Source of the DNA: Pieris napi
Taxonomy: Eukaryota; Arthropoda; Insecta; Lepidoptera; Pieridae
Assembly: GCF_905475465.1 (NCBI RefSeq)
Contig: NC_062245.1
Location: 7,874,001 to 7,938,000, forward strand
DNA: 64,000 nt
Direction of reading: 5' to 3'
Shown here: positions 11,630 to 24,070 of the stretch, piece after piece
Layout of the letters: every line of letters begins with the position of its first letter
Position numbering within the stretch: position 1 is the stretch's first letter
Translations under genes and position numbers: made by a program
Notes under the pieces: generated by a model
What the model saw: only the letters and a program-made list of their open reading frames with translations
Told to the model about the DNA's origin: nothing
Database searches by the model: none

Positions 11630-12072
11630 CACTTGTCAATTCCGTAAATAGAGGATATAGGCGTTAGAGAGATTTTACACGTGCAGATTTACCTTGAGAT
11701 TTGAGATCAAATTCTATGTTTGATTCAGCAATATACTACCAATATGCTGAAACATTTCATGTTTATTTTTCTTTATAAAACTTATTTCACATTAATTAAT
11801 TACATACTGTTTACCTTCAATTGGTATAAACAGGAAGATTGTATAGATGTAGCTTGATTATAAATATTTGACTGATTCAAACGAGTATAATACAAATTAT
11901 TGTTTCACTTAATAAGCTGTAGTAATAATTTAATTTGTTAGTTAAACTCTTACAAACGCGCTTAAAACGGCTGTTTGTTACTAAGCACTACCTCTCTCTT
12001 TGACAGATTTCATATTATTTATTGTTTACACAGGTCCTGTAAACACTTAGGAACTTAGCTATTATTATACGG

Positions 12073-12215
12073 GTTACAATATTTAAAAAGCAAGTCTACT
12101 CCTCCCTCAAAGGCCGGCAACGCACCCACTAAAAATGGGTGTCTATGGGCTGCGTAGACTGCCCTTTTTGGTCGTCCCGCAAGCTCGTTTGCCCCCCTAT
12201 TATATAAAAAAAAAA
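12073..12215 (+). pseudogene. LINE RT C-terminus plus 3' UTR (copy 1)
   Basis: Codons 12073-12132 read VTIFKKQVYSSLKGRQRTH and a stop. This is the extreme C-terminus of a lepidopteran non-LTR reverse transcriptase (the usual FKKRV.S.LKGRQR ending). The 3' UTR that follows contains GGGTGTCTATGGGCTGCGTA and ends CCCCCCTATTATAT plus an A run. It is almost identical to 55208-55295. It is severely 5'-truncated. Confidence 0.8.
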
Positions 12216-13629
12216 TATATTATCCGAAATATTGAGGAGCTTCAAATCGCCACTGGAAGTTTTATTTGGAATAGTAATTATGTGTTTCACAATAGCAACA
12301 CAGTAGTGTGTTTTACAATAGTAAAGTACATAATTTACTGTAACAAAAGAATAGGGACACAACTCGCGGGCCTCCACTCGCCTATGGATATTAAACATGT
12401 TATTGAAAAGTGGCTACGCCAGTACTCTCGCGAGTTCCATAACTAGAGAAAACTATATAAGTATGCAAATAACGTAAATATAATAAGATCCCGCACCAAA
12501 AGCAGCGGAGAAAGCCAGGGACTTTAACAATTAAAAAAAATCTAAATTTTTACGAGAAATTTCAAGCGATTTTTTAAAACCACCGTAATTACTTTTAGTA
12601 TCTATGCAATTATCATGGATAGCTCGTGGTGCGAATTAATAAAATAAAATTTACATACACATAAAACATAAGTGTGCTATTAAGGTTAATGAGATGTTTG
12701 AACTAAGAAAAAAAAACCAATCTCATTTTATTAATTGGAGTGTAGAATCGGCTACTCTTAAACTTGTCAGCCCCAACGTCCTTTTACAAAAGAATTATAT
12801 AATTTTCAAAGAAATTAGAATTGTTAATTTCTCAGCTAGTGCTGAAGTTCTATAATAAGCCTCGGGAAAGAACAAAAGATAAAAATACTCCGCCTCTTAT
12901 TTCAATAACTGGTATAGCTTGAATGCATTTCTGTATGAATCTTTGAAACTACAATTTCTATTTGAAAATTATCAGAATTTACGTTATTGTAGAAACTTGA
13001 AAATTTATTTGTCTCAGTAATAAGTTGGGTTCACAAAACAATAAACTACCCTTGCCTCATAAATCAGGAGCGGCCCAACTTAAATCGAATTGAATTACGG
13101 CATATCTGTCCCCGGGCACAGCTTACAGGAATCGATGTGAAAACGGAACGTGACGGAATGAGGCGCGGCCTGTTTACGTACGTGTTTACCCAGGCTTTAC
13201 TGCTCTGTGTATTTCATACAGCCTTGCATCAGTATAGACTGCAATGTCACCTCTCAAGGTTTTAACTTTGGCCTTAAGGAATTATATCTCTACTGATAGT
13301 TTGATATCAGCTAAAAATGGGAATAATATTTAGTAGTATTACTATCGCATTATTTTAATGTATTTACATTATAGAAATGTACATGTCAGAGATTATGTTA
13401 TAAGAGAACACGATGTAATTTGTTTTATTACAATTGCAACACCACGCAATATCATAGACATCTTGATGGTTGTAAATTGTCAATGTGTCAAAGTCAATCG
13501 GTCAGTAGTGCGTTGAAGCGATCGATGCGTTGTGTTGCTCTCTGATCGGCGCCTGCGGCGGTCGTGGCCACTGACTTATTTTAAAATAAAATCTTAAAGT
13601 CAGACGACGATAGTGATAGCTAATCTAAA
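12216..13629. other. No recognisable feature
   Basis: AT-rich, with a locally GC-rich patch (13500-13580). No exon, promoter or repeat could be supported. Confidence 0.4.
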
Positions 13630-13775
13630 AATCAAATCTGCGACCTACAATTAAAAGCATTAATATGTAAAATTAGAAGCATTAATATGTATTTCTTTAC
13701 TGACAAGTCATAAGTGTACATTATGTTACCTATATGATTAAATGATTTTTTACTTTTTTACATTTTTATTAAAAT
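13630..13775 (+). mobile_element. LINE 3' end (CAGTAAATG...AATAAATGATTTT type), fragment
   Basis: The sequence TAAGTGTACATTATGTTACC followed by an ATTAAATGATTTTTTAC tail matches 14500-14600 and 23760-23848. A short duplication of AAAATTAGAAGCATTAATAT precedes it. Non-coding. Confidence 0.65.
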
Positions 13776-14339
13776 AATTGTAATTAATATTTTGCACTCC
13801 TTTCCATATATGTCTAAAACTGCTTATATACAAATATCAGGCATATTAATTATTTCTATCAGTATAGCGATGGTAGCATCAAAGAGCGTATTTCGCTCGG
13901 TATATATTGAATAATTAATAAAATTAGTGTAATCAGCCCCAGTTATGAAGAGATGAAATAACCATTTGGTACGTCGGTTTATGGGTGAAGACAAGTGTTC
14001 TGATTGTTTCAGCCCGCTGATTTCACCCTTAATTACCACCAATTATGACAAGCACTTAATATTATAACGGATTATTTACCCTATTCGGGCTTTTAATTAT
14101 TCTTGTAAATGTTTTAGAAGAATTTTCATCACTTCCTTTCCTAAATATAATTATGTATATTGTTATGAATCCAATAAGAAAGAACTTGACTTCATGAATG
14201 CGGTGCTGTTAGTTATTGCGACTATGTATTTGCGTGTTGATCCCACGAGAATGTAAGTGCGTGCTCCGATTTAACTATGTCTACTGCTGATAGCGGATAA
14301 ATCTTTGTTTTTATTTATTTTTATTATTAATTACTTAAT

Positions 14340-14600
14340 ATTTCATGAGGAACATGGTGTAATGGCTGCAGCTCCTTACAAACATTGTGTAAAACAAATA
14401 CTTGGCGGTTAAAAAGAGTGGCTGAGGGTTTATTGCCAGTTCTTATCGTCCGTTCTACGCCCTTAATTTGAGAACTGGCAGTAAATATAAAATTAAAAGT
14501 ATTTAGCATTTAATATGTATTTCTTTATTGACATTCATAAGTGTACATTATGTTACCTAAATGAATAAATGATTTTGACTTTTGACTTTTTATTAGTATT
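14340..14600 (+). mobile_element. LINE 3' end, longer copy
   Basis: Contains CATGGTGTAATGGCTGCAGC, GCCAGTTCTTATCGTCCGTT, and TGAGAACTGGCAGTAAATAT. The last two form a stem. It then has ACATTATGTTACC and an AATAAATGATTTTGACTTTTGAC tail. This matches a common lepidopteran non-LTR 3' UTR with an imperfect (GATTTTT)n-type tail. Coding sequence is lost. Confidence 0.75.
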
Positions 14601-16799
14601 AGTAGTTTGTGAAACTGTTTCATAGTTAGCGTTATATATGTAAGATTTTATAAAATGTTTTGTAGCACACCAAATAATATACCATTGCACTCATATAAAA
14701 ATATTACATAAGGTACTACAGTTAACATAAAATGAGGGCAGAATACTATGAATTCTGCGAATGTTGAGACTCGCCCGCGGCCACTTGCGTTTCATTGAAT
14801 TTCATAACGAGTCGTTATAACAGTGTGTTTTTCTGAATTCATTAATTATTTATTGGAAATCCCTCTCGTTTAATGAGCTCATTGTAATTAAACTTCACTG
14901 AAACTGACCCCTTAGTATCAGCCATGAAAATAAGGTCAAGTATAATTCACAAGTAGACGCGACATAAAGAAATCTGAGAAACAGTTTTATTTATATCAAA
15001 GTCAAGGCTAACACAATTATACAGATTATATATTTTGCAGCTGTGTCAGACCATAGATTTCGTGAAATATTCATAAAGTTTAATTGGATTCATCCGATAG
15101 TCACCGCGAAAATAAATTATTGATGGCTTCATGTGACGAAAGTTTGGAAACTAATGTTTTTATATAATTGAGGGCGCTATTCACAGGCCCGATATATTTT
15201 TAGTGAACGATATTTCATGTGTATTTAAATATGTAGGATTTTACCTACATCATTGATTTATAAAACCGAATAAAAATTAAAAATGCCGTCTACAGAACTA
15301 TACAAAAATAATAACAATTTAATTTTTCGTTTTAAAACTATAATAAGATTGAGCGAATCTTAAATCGATTCTCAGGATTGTAAGTCATACAAAATTTGAA
15401 TAAACAAAGCATATAACTACTTAATATTTAACGACGTTTCTTCATATACCGTGTCTCTAGAAAAACATACAATATTTTTAGTAAGAGAAGCTGATACATA
15501 TTACTTGAGCGGAGTCTGACATTGCACGAAGGGTTATGTGTGCACTCGAGTCGCGACTGAAACTAGATACTGGATTAATTAAAATAATGACTGAATGAGA
15601 GTGACTCTGAGTAGGCGGGTACACTGTCGAGTTAGCTGCTTTGTTAACTTTTAATTGGGTTTTTCACGATCCCTTTTTAGGTGACACAGTTGGGGCGATG
15701 TTTTGTTTATTAACATTTACTTAATTCTATGGAATAAAGCAATATTTTTAAGGCAAAAATTATAATGTGACGTACATGTCTAGACGATAAAATGATATAT
15801 TACACATTTTTAAACTTATATCGATTGATATATTAGAATATATCGAGGTTGATAACAATAAATATGCCCTTTAGTTATAGTTTTTGAGGTTCTTTAGGCG
15901 CGTTATGAAAAATTGATGAGAGTGAAATTTTACGATGCGCGCGGACCGTGACACAAAATTAACAGAATGAAGTTGCCCACGGAAGATGCTACGGCATTGG
16001 ACATAATTTAAAAACAATATTCGAATAATAATAGAATTTATGTTACACTTAATGTAAGAGAATAATAATAAATATTTATTTATTTAATTTTTCAAATGTA
16101 AACTGAACTTTATTGACTATAAAGACTCCTTTTCCAGTCTTTGATTATTTAATTGTAATTAATTATTTGCATGCAATCAAAACTATTTTTAATAATGCCA
16201 AAGAAGTATTTTTAAATCAGACAATAAAATATTTTAAAATTATTATTTTATCTATAGCTATAATATAGTTTTAACTACACATAATTCCTGCAATTTTTCC
16301 TTATTCAAAGTCGCTTTGCCACCACTCTTGATTTAGTATATAAATTAATGTTAAAGATGAAAGTAGTTAATACTTTCATTCAACAAAGTGGTTTAAGAAA
16401 ATCCTAAAATCCGCCCTCGAACTTAGTTTCGTCTAGAATTACTTTTGTACAAGAAAATAGTAGCTCCTTTTCTCAGTAATCACAATCGTGTTGACTATGA
16501 ATAAGTCTATAAGAAAAAAGTTTCAAATAAAAACTTCTTTGTTGCGAAACGTGACTAACTCCGTCCTTAGGTACCGAATACGTCATATAAAACATTTGCA
16601 TAGTGCTATTGTGTGCACTTTGAAATTATGAGCATTTTCTCGAAACTAACGTTTAAGTTGATAAGATAAGTATAATAAATAAAAGTATTTCAAAATGTCT
16701 CGTCTACCTTATATTATTGTTGTATCTATTACATTAAGAATAAACTCTTGTATAAAAAAAACAATTTACACAAATTATTAAAAAAAAATATCGAGTAGT
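14601..16799. other. No recognisable feature (2.2 kb)
   Basis: AT-rich throughout. No frame over 60 codons is recognisable, and no terminal repeats or SINE heads were found. Confidence 0.4.
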
Positions 16800-17065
16800 T
16801 GCCGTAATGGAAATGCATTAAAGTCCAACCACACCGTCCATTTTGAAAATTTATAAATTGCTATTAAAAGATCGATCTCCGATTTTTGTTCCGCCTCTCT
16901 CATTACAGTGTAAATTTTGAGAACGATGAGTCTTTCACTTGATCCATCCATTTGGTTGATAAACCGCCACGTGATCTTTTGCATTCTGTGTTACCAACCA
17001 CGATCAGTTTCTCCAAGTTCTCTGCGCATTGTATGGCCGAAATATGACATAATTCGTTGTCGGTA
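16800..17065 (-). pseudogene. Non-LTR retrotransposon RT C-terminal remnant
   Basis: The minus strand encodes ENLEKLIVVGNTECKRSRGG followed by LSTKWMDQVKDS. In a second frame, after a shift, it encodes REAEQKSEIDLL. This is the pattern ...LEKLVV.GK..GKR.RGR.P.RW.DQV ... REAEDR..W, which ends many insect non-LTR reverse transcriptases. At least one frameshift separates the two blocks. A dead 5'-truncated copy. Confidence 0.7.
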
Positions 17066-17639
17066 TATGATGGAGTTCGTATTGTCAATCAATTTCACTT
17101 TAACTTTGTTAATTAGTAAGCTCTCTGACATATAATGGCAATGACAGCTGACAGAAACCCCATTGTTCCGGCATATATTATCTGTACAAGAAATACAGCT
17201 GATCTCAAACTACCGATAATTAAACAGAACACTATGACTGTACACATTGAAATATAGAAAATTTCTTGGAACTGGCCTCTGTTTGTTGGAGGTAGTTACT
17301 GTTAGCTAAGTTAAATTATTAGTTGAATTAGTAATATCGGTCAGACTGGCCGGTCGGGACTTTCGGGTCAGTATATTAAATTATTTCGGCTTTATTACAT
17401 TAAGCAATTTCTAAAACTATTTTACCACCACCATATTATTATAGACAATTAATACTGTCTAGCCCATAGATATTAATAAGTTTTAATAAAATCTTATAAC
17501 AATTATTTAACTAGCAACCTATATCTAATAATCTTTTGTTTCTAGATTTAAAAAAAACTAAAAGGCAATATAATAAAATCTGTGGTGCTCTTTGTGGGTG
17601 CTTTGTGTCTTGACCTTGTGTCTTCTATTGATTTTCTTT

Positions 17640-17790
17640 CTTCAGTGATTAGCCTTCCGTGCCTGACGCACCGTTAATGGATCACAAGTTTCGTCAACTT
17701 ATATGAAAATGTTAATTGCGCCCATAGATAAAAGAACCCATGCACAACCGCCGTGGTAACTCAGAGTCGAGATTCGCCCGGCTAGCTACT
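17640..17790 (-). repeat. SINE-2, highly degenerate
   Basis: Shows GTGCCTGACGCACCGT, GTTAATTGCGCCCATAGATA and CCCATGCACAACCGC in the order seen in reverse-oriented SINE-2 copies. Weak. Confidence 0.4.
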
Positions 17791-18902
17791 ACACTATATT
17801 TTCATAATGCATTGTCATATTAAAATGTCAATACTGCAGCCACTTGAGATCCATACATCATGTTTTGGTTATTACAGTGTGTAGGAAAATGATGTATCTT
17901 CTGTCTCGTAAATTGCAAACCTCAAATGCATTCTGTGCTGATAATATTTTCGACAAAGATTTAAGTGACCACGGCGGGCGGAGCCCAGTGGACAGAGATA
18001 ATAAATAACGTAAGGTATACGCAACGCGACAGTTTTATCGGAATAGTTTCGGCGATACAGCTATTATTTAAAGACTGAATATCAGTTCCGTGCCGCATCG
18101 CTTGCAGTTTTGAGTATGTGGCGAGCGTACCGGAAATATCTCTAACGGACACATTTCGTAGACATCATACGTGCCGCATATTTCTGATACATTCAGCTTT
18201 TAAACGAAGTTTTCCAATTTTATTTGTCTTTGAAAATATAGGGATGTCAATGGTCGAACACTTTTGTTTATGGCAGAGAGGATGCTATTAGATCGTAAAA
18301 ATTTATGTTTCTTGTTAGAAAGTGAACTTTAGACAACTACATAACTTATATTTCGATTGCCTTTATTAGATAATAAAAGAGCTGAACCTTTCATTGAAAT
18401 TTATTGAAATTGAATTAAATTTTTGTTAAGTTTTTAAAAGCGTTGCGGCAACTCAACGGACCAGCTGTTGTCCTATATATAGTTAAGGAATTTCATTTAG
18501 ATGAGTTTAAAAAGAAAAAAAATTATTTGCGAAGTGAGATTGCATTTTTAATAACGGAGCATGCCTCCGGCCATCACAGAGATTTATGGAGCGACAATTT
18601 GCTATTGAGATATTCGTCATGAATAAAATTAATGTAAACCAAATTATCATTTATGTATAATTTATGTGTAGTTTTAACAGATTTCAGGGGTTTAATGTGA
18701 ACTCAAACAATTATTGCATCACGATGCAATTTTAATGTGGAAACTAGATGCATAAATTAAACTATAATAGATCAGTTCCATATGAATACAAAATTATTCT
18801 CATTAACTCGCAACAATTTAACCTTTGGAGTTTGGAGACCCTCTTGTTTTGTAAATAATATAATACACACACAGAAATAAATCACATTTTTCTTTTTGAA
18901 AA
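17791..18902. other. No recognisable feature
   Basis: AT-rich. A GC-richer part around 17960-18160 has an open 63-codon minus frame with no recognisable domain. Confidence 0.4.
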
Positions 18903-19349
18903 TCTAATATAATATGTTTGTTCCCATACTCCTCCGAAATGCCTCGACCGATTCTTATGATTTTTTAATGCATTTTCAGTAAGTCTGTGAATCGGCTACT
19001 ACCTATCCTTCAAACCCCTAAGTGATAAGGGGTGTCCCAAAAATTCATTTTTTATTTTTGAACAATTTTTTTTTGTTTTCTATTTTTTTATGATACAACA
19101 TACAAAAATACAAACAACCCTTAATTTTCATCTATCCTCTACGATCAACCCTTATTTTTTTTGTTAGTTAAGAACTTATAACTTGAACTCTGAGGTTTAT
19201 ATAGAGAAAAATCACAGAAAAACCTAAAAAGTTTTCATTCCGGAAAACCGAACAGTCTCTGGGGTAGCATAGCAAAATGTTCCATGTTGGTATGTACTAA
19301 AAAGGTAGGCTAGGCATTAAGGAGAAACGAAGATCGCGGGGGCAGCTAG
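18903..19349 (+). mobile_element. Non-autonomous Helitron, 447 bp
   Basis: Starts A|TCTAATATAATATG and ends GATCGCGGGGGCAGCTAG|T. It carries TGCCTCGACCGATTCTTATG near the 5' end and CTAAAAAGGTAGGCTAGGCA near the 3' end. A relative in reverse is at 6048-6360. TC/CTAG ends between A and T, without target duplication, fit Helitrons. Non-coding. Confidence 0.83.
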
Positions 19350-20457
19350 TATGACTATAAAGGTAAGTTATTGCATCTGATCTGACATTTTATGTTTAAA
19401 TGCTAATAGATTATCTTAAAAGGAGACATCTAATAAGTACTACAATATAGAACCGAAGTTTGACACTTTACTATAATTTGCATAAATTCGCGTGGGTGTA
19501 GATTGTGTTTAGCGAGCGTTATCGTCTGAATGTCTGTCTCGTGTCCACATCCCGACGGATTAGATAAACCTATGTTTTACATATCCTGATAATTAGAACT
19601 TATCATTAAACATTATTTGTATGAAAAATATTTGCTTATTAAAGATCATAAAATTACCGAAGAACTTTAAATGCATTTGGATTTTACGCCTCAAAAACTA
19701 ACCAGATCTGTTGCTATTATACATATATTGCCATATATATTGTCTTTGGGTAACATTTAGTCCGATGTGAGATGGTGATGAAAGTGGTCACATTTAGAAA
19801 CGAAAAATACACCACTTATGTCTTCAATAAGTCAAAATTCGATACAGTTTTTACACATGGGAGTCAGTCATTCTAAGTTTCTTTTTTGTATCTTATTCTT
19901 AGCGCTAAAAAGCTAACAAAATGTATTACATTCTGACATGACACGACGGGTGTCGTATTGTCGTTTTTGGTCTGAACGTTAAATTACACACGTTTGATTT
20001 TGCATGTAAATAAATATTATATTCTACTTATTAAGGATTGTTACACGTTTATAAGACAATCTATTGAGTAAACGAGTAAACAAGTCCTACGCTTAGATCT
20101 TTAAGCTCGTTACAGATTTTTTATTCATGTCATCTATGTATAATAGTAGTAAAGAAACAATATGTATACCTTCCGTATGTATCAGTCGCCTTGTGTTAAA
20201 CCAGGCTGATCTCTGTACCAACGCAAGTGCATGCTAGAATATTTATTCGCTAAACAAATATAGAATGTTATTCTTAGAAGGAACTTGAAGTTTGAACTTC
20301 AATTACTTTGCAAGAATCATAGCACACTTTAGCCAACGAACCACATTCAAAGAAAATACTTCAATAAGATACCAGTATTATTGTTTTAATATTATGAAAG
20401 TTATGCGAGTACATTGTTGTTTCAGTGTGATTCTTATACCACATACATGTTACACAT
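19350..20457. other. No recognisable feature
   Basis: AT-rich, no supported gene or element. Confidence 0.45.
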
Positions 20458-20460
20458 CAG

Positions 20461-20701
20461 CCCTGCGATTCTGTAACTCACTTCACGAACTCACACAGCG
20501 GTTTTCGCATCGGCGGTCGCTCTCAAATCGGTCGTGAAGCAGTCATTTTATGATTTGGCGTTCTGAAAAGGTGGAAGCTTGTACTTTATTGTTTATCAGA
20601 ATGCCAAATCATAAAATGACTGCTTCACGACTGTTTTGAGAGAGACCGCCGATGCGAAAACCGCTGTGTGAGTTCGTGAAGTGAGTTACAGAATCGCAGG
20701 G
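20461..20701. mobile_element. CWG-target MITE, copy 2 (241 bp, full length)
   Basis: The left end CCCTGCGATTCTGTAACTCA and the right end TGAGTTACAGAATCGCAGGG are flanked by CAG (20458-20460 and 20702-20704). Inverted identity continues inward for about 110 bases per arm (CGCATCGGCGGTC, GTCATTTTATGATTTGGC), so the whole element is a hairpin around GGTGGAAGCTTGTACTT. It does not encode protein. A three-base CAG duplication is not the TWA usual for Harbinger MITEs. Confidence 0.92.
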
Positions 20702-21114
20702 CAGGGTTCAAACCTGAATTTTGTGTTACTATTAAGCTCTTTCATAAGTGATATATTGTACCCTTTTGATAAGATGCCAACACATTGAGGTCTAGGGAAC
20801 CGATCCCGCCATCAATCACTCATGAACAAACTTTAACTAGAATCCTTTGATACGAAATGATAAATTGTCTTCAATACCATATGAATACTTGACGTATGGT
20901 TCACTGTTTGATAGACATTTTGATCAAACGGGGCTTTTAGAAATCTCGAAATTACTAAGGTTTCCGATAATGTTGTACACGAATTATTGGCATTACAATT
21001 AATGTAATTCAAACACTACGGAGCTGCGGAGATTCTGAGGTGATTACGTTGCTAAGTATATTAGCTAAGTTAATTCAACAACGTTTTTTTAAACACATGT
21101 AATATATATCTCAA

Positions 21115-21410
21115 TCTTTCTCACTATAGCTCTCTCCCACCTCTCGCTCCATGGCACTGTGCGTGATGCAACGTTCGCTCTATCTCACTCTCTCTCTCGA
21201 TCTTTCTCACTTGCTCCCTACTCTCGCTCCATGGCTATTTGCTTCATGCTACGTTCGCCCTTTCTTACTCTCTCTCAATCGGTCTCAATCGCTCTCTCCC
21301 TTTTCTTAAACAAAAACGCTGCACATCTTCGTGACGCTAATATTATTGCGTTTCATCCGTAAAAATTTTACCCTCATGCGCCTAAAGAAGTTTCACTTCA
21401 AAAAGTGTAA
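21115..21410. repeat. CT-rich imperfect tandem repeat with conserved 3' segment
   Basis: Two to three degenerate ~80-base units repeat CTCTCGCTCCATGGC...TGC.ACGTTCGC between CT-rich runs. They are followed by AACGCTGCACATCTTCGTGA and CCTAAAGAAGTTTCACTTCA. I know this combination as a dispersed lepidopteran repeat. The 67-codon frame here is a by-product of the low complexity. Confidence 0.6.
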
Positions 21411-22097
21411 GACTACGCCACGGCCACAATCTTGGCGTAGATTCTAAACCCAATACACATCTGAGTGATCTCAAACGTGAGCTTTAAAATGTATTTTTAT
21501 GTCCCAGAGTAGACATTGTTGAAACACATGGACTACAGAATGAGGTAACCATTCAGTGAACACTTATCGTTATTATACACTGACAATGCAACTCTCCATC
21601 AGACTAAAAGGCTGTTTAAATCAGTATTAAGAGTGAGCTTATTAGCTAAGTAACGCTATATCGCGCCACGAACTTAATTGTTAAAATGTAAGTAAACGAA
21701 AAAGCTTTTGTAGATTTTATTAGTAGTAACTTCGCACATCGAGCGTTTTTCATAAGTTTTATAATGTAAATGGATTTGTTTTCTTGGTATTTTGTTTTCA
21801 CAAAACTTAATTAAAATAAAGTACTCATCGAATTGTATACTTTTGATATTAAACGATAACGGTTCGTCGTTATTTTATTAAAAACACTGATTACCCAGAA
21901 CTAACTAAATTTGTATCGATTTTTTTTTAATTTTGCCACTTAAATTGATATAAACTAGTTATAATCATAAATAGTTGTATGTTGAGGCCCCATGTAATTT
22001 AAGTAGGTTGTTTGCTATGTTTGATTAAATTTTTGAGGAAATTTCAATTTTTAATTTCAAGCGACTGTCAAAAATAAACTTACAAGACAACTCATTT
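21411..22097. other. No recognisable feature
   Basis: AT-rich, no supported element. Confidence 0.45.
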
Positions 22098-22318
22098 GAC
22101 GACTCATTCTAGTGGTTAGTACCCCTGACTGCGAAACCATGGGTGATCGATGTGATGAGCATTTGGTGTTGTGCTTCAGTCTTGGGTGTTTAAATATGTA
22201 TTTATATGTCTATCTATCTATAATATGTATGTATATCCGTTGCCTAGTACCCATAACACAAGCTTCACCAGCTTAGCATGGGACTAGGTTAATTAGTTAA
22301 TTTGTCTTTAAAAAAAAT
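22098..22318 (+). repeat. SINE-1 copy C, box B deleted
   Basis: The head GACGACTCATT-CTAGTGGTTAGTACC lacks GGT within box A. The sequence jumps from CCATGGGT to GATCGATGTGATGAGC, removing about 29 bases that contain box B. The body and the GCTTAGCATGGGACTAGG end are intact. Without box B it should not be transcribed by RNA polymerase III. Confidence 0.88.
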
Positions 22319-23669
22319 TTATATAGGTTTTGGTCATTCACTAGAAATTTATATTCCGAAACTCAAGTACTTTTAAAGCGTAAATCTTTGTTCGATGTTA
22401 AATTCGCTTTGAATTGAATATACCTTGAATAATTAATAGACGTAAATGCTGCTGTTTTAATTTTTTTATGATTTATTGCCTTTATCGAGGAAAAACTTCA
22501 GCGTTGAAAACTTACCGAGCGAACTTGAAATTTCTGTTTTTAGTATTTTAGAAAAACATTGCCTTCGGGATATTTCAATATTTCTAGGTCATAACGGAGA
22601 ATCTTTCTTTAATTTTCTGACTTTTATTTTAAGCGACTTTGAAATATGCTCGAAACTGCAATTAAGTTTAAACTTTTTAACTATTTAAGTTTTCGTTTTG
22701 TTTGGGATCTTAGCGAAAAATTTCCTTCTTCACAAATTTTCTTTTAATTTAAATAAATCGAACAGAAATGATAGGAATAAAATTGAATAACTTTAATAAG
22801 TCCGTCCGGTATTTCATTGAAATTCCATATAAGTGCCAATTATACTGACTTCAGGTTTATAGCTCTATTAGTGTAATATTAAATTTGTCTTAGAAAAGAG
22901 CATACCAATTTCAAGGCCTGCAATATAATTGGAAGCCTCGATTGAGTCGAACATCGAGTGAGCCTTTTGCCCGTTGGCCCCCTGTTCTATAAGAAGTTTG
23001 CTATATTCTCAAAGTGGTAAAAAAAGATACAACAAATTTGTATTTTAAGCCCAACCAAAGTATTGAAGCTTGTTTTTTAGAGGCTTATTTCAAGAGGAGT
23101 TTTAGTACATAAGTAAAAAAAAATATATAAAAAACCTTAATATATAGTTACATGTAACTAGCGACCCAGGCTACGCGATTTGACCCAATCCAACATTTAC
23201 CCGTTTAAGGAATTTACTTAAAATATTGACAAATTACACTTCAACCTTCCTCTGGTGGTGGAAAACGTTTTATAATATGCAGTGATTTAACGTAAACAGT
23301 GAGAGATACATTCAATTTCAATAATATTTCCTTAATTTGCTGCGGTTCCTTTTTCCTCAAAACCTATATCCACGTCAGTGCTTTTATGCAGCAATCTTAT
23401 TCACATAAAGTTTATATACCGAGTGCATGCTGATCGAACGAGATATAAAACGTACATCCCAGTTGAACGTATCAAATACTCTTTATAGATGTAGCGGAAA
23501 ATTGCAGTGTTGAGAATACGAGTGATGATCCCCGCCCAGTTACCTAACTTTGAGAATAAAATTGGCTGGTTCCCAATTAAAAATTGTTCCTATTAAAAAT
23601 AAAGATAAACTATACGATTTTCGAATTAATGTTGTGCGTTCAAATACCTGCAGCGCATTATATTTGGTC
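22319..23669. other. No recognisable feature
   Basis: AT-rich. The 70-codon frame at 22476-22688 has no recognisable motif. Confidence 0.4.
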
Positions 23670-23848
23670 GTACTGTGACGGAAGGAAAGAGTGGCGGAGA
23701 GTTTACTGCCAGTTCTTCTCTTCCGTTCTACGCCCTTGATTTGAGAACTGGCAGTAAATGTAAAACTAGAAGCATTTAATGTATATTTCTTTTTTTGACG
23801 TTCATAAGTGTATATAGTGTTATCTATATGAATAAATGATGTTTGATT
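23670..23848 (+). mobile_element. LINE 3' end, third copy
   Basis: Contains AGAGTGGCGGAGAGTTTACT, GCCAGTTCTTCTCTTCCGTT, TGAGAACTGGCAGTAAATGT and the tail GAATAAATGATGTTTGATTT. It aligns with 14400-14590 and is closer to what looks like the consensus. Non-coding. Confidence 0.78.
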
Positions 23849-23957
23849 TTGTTTTTTTATGAGACAAATTCTCAAGTCTTAGACATAGATAAACCCGACT
23901 ATTTTATGTACATATATCTTGTTTGCAACATTCAAAAAGATCCACTAATTAATATAT

Positions 23958-24065
23958 TTAGAATAGTGTTGGGGGGCTTAAGCGTGCGACTCTCAATGCT
24001 TAATGCCAAACCCGGCTGTGCACTTAGACCGAAAATCAACGTGGCAGGCACAGAAGTCTTCTATT
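23958..24065 (+). repeat. SINE-2, internally deleted
   Basis: AGTGTTGGGGGGCTTAAGCG, TGCGACTCTCAATGCTTAAT and CCCGGCTGTGCAC keep the tRNA-like head order. Box B is damaged, and the body is shortened to GGCAGGCACAGAAG. Confidence 0.6.
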
Positions 24066-24070
24066 TGTCA

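Noticed and set aside
13500..13580. GC-rich patch as promoter or exon
   Set aside because: No TATA/initiator arrangement and no open frame with meaning.
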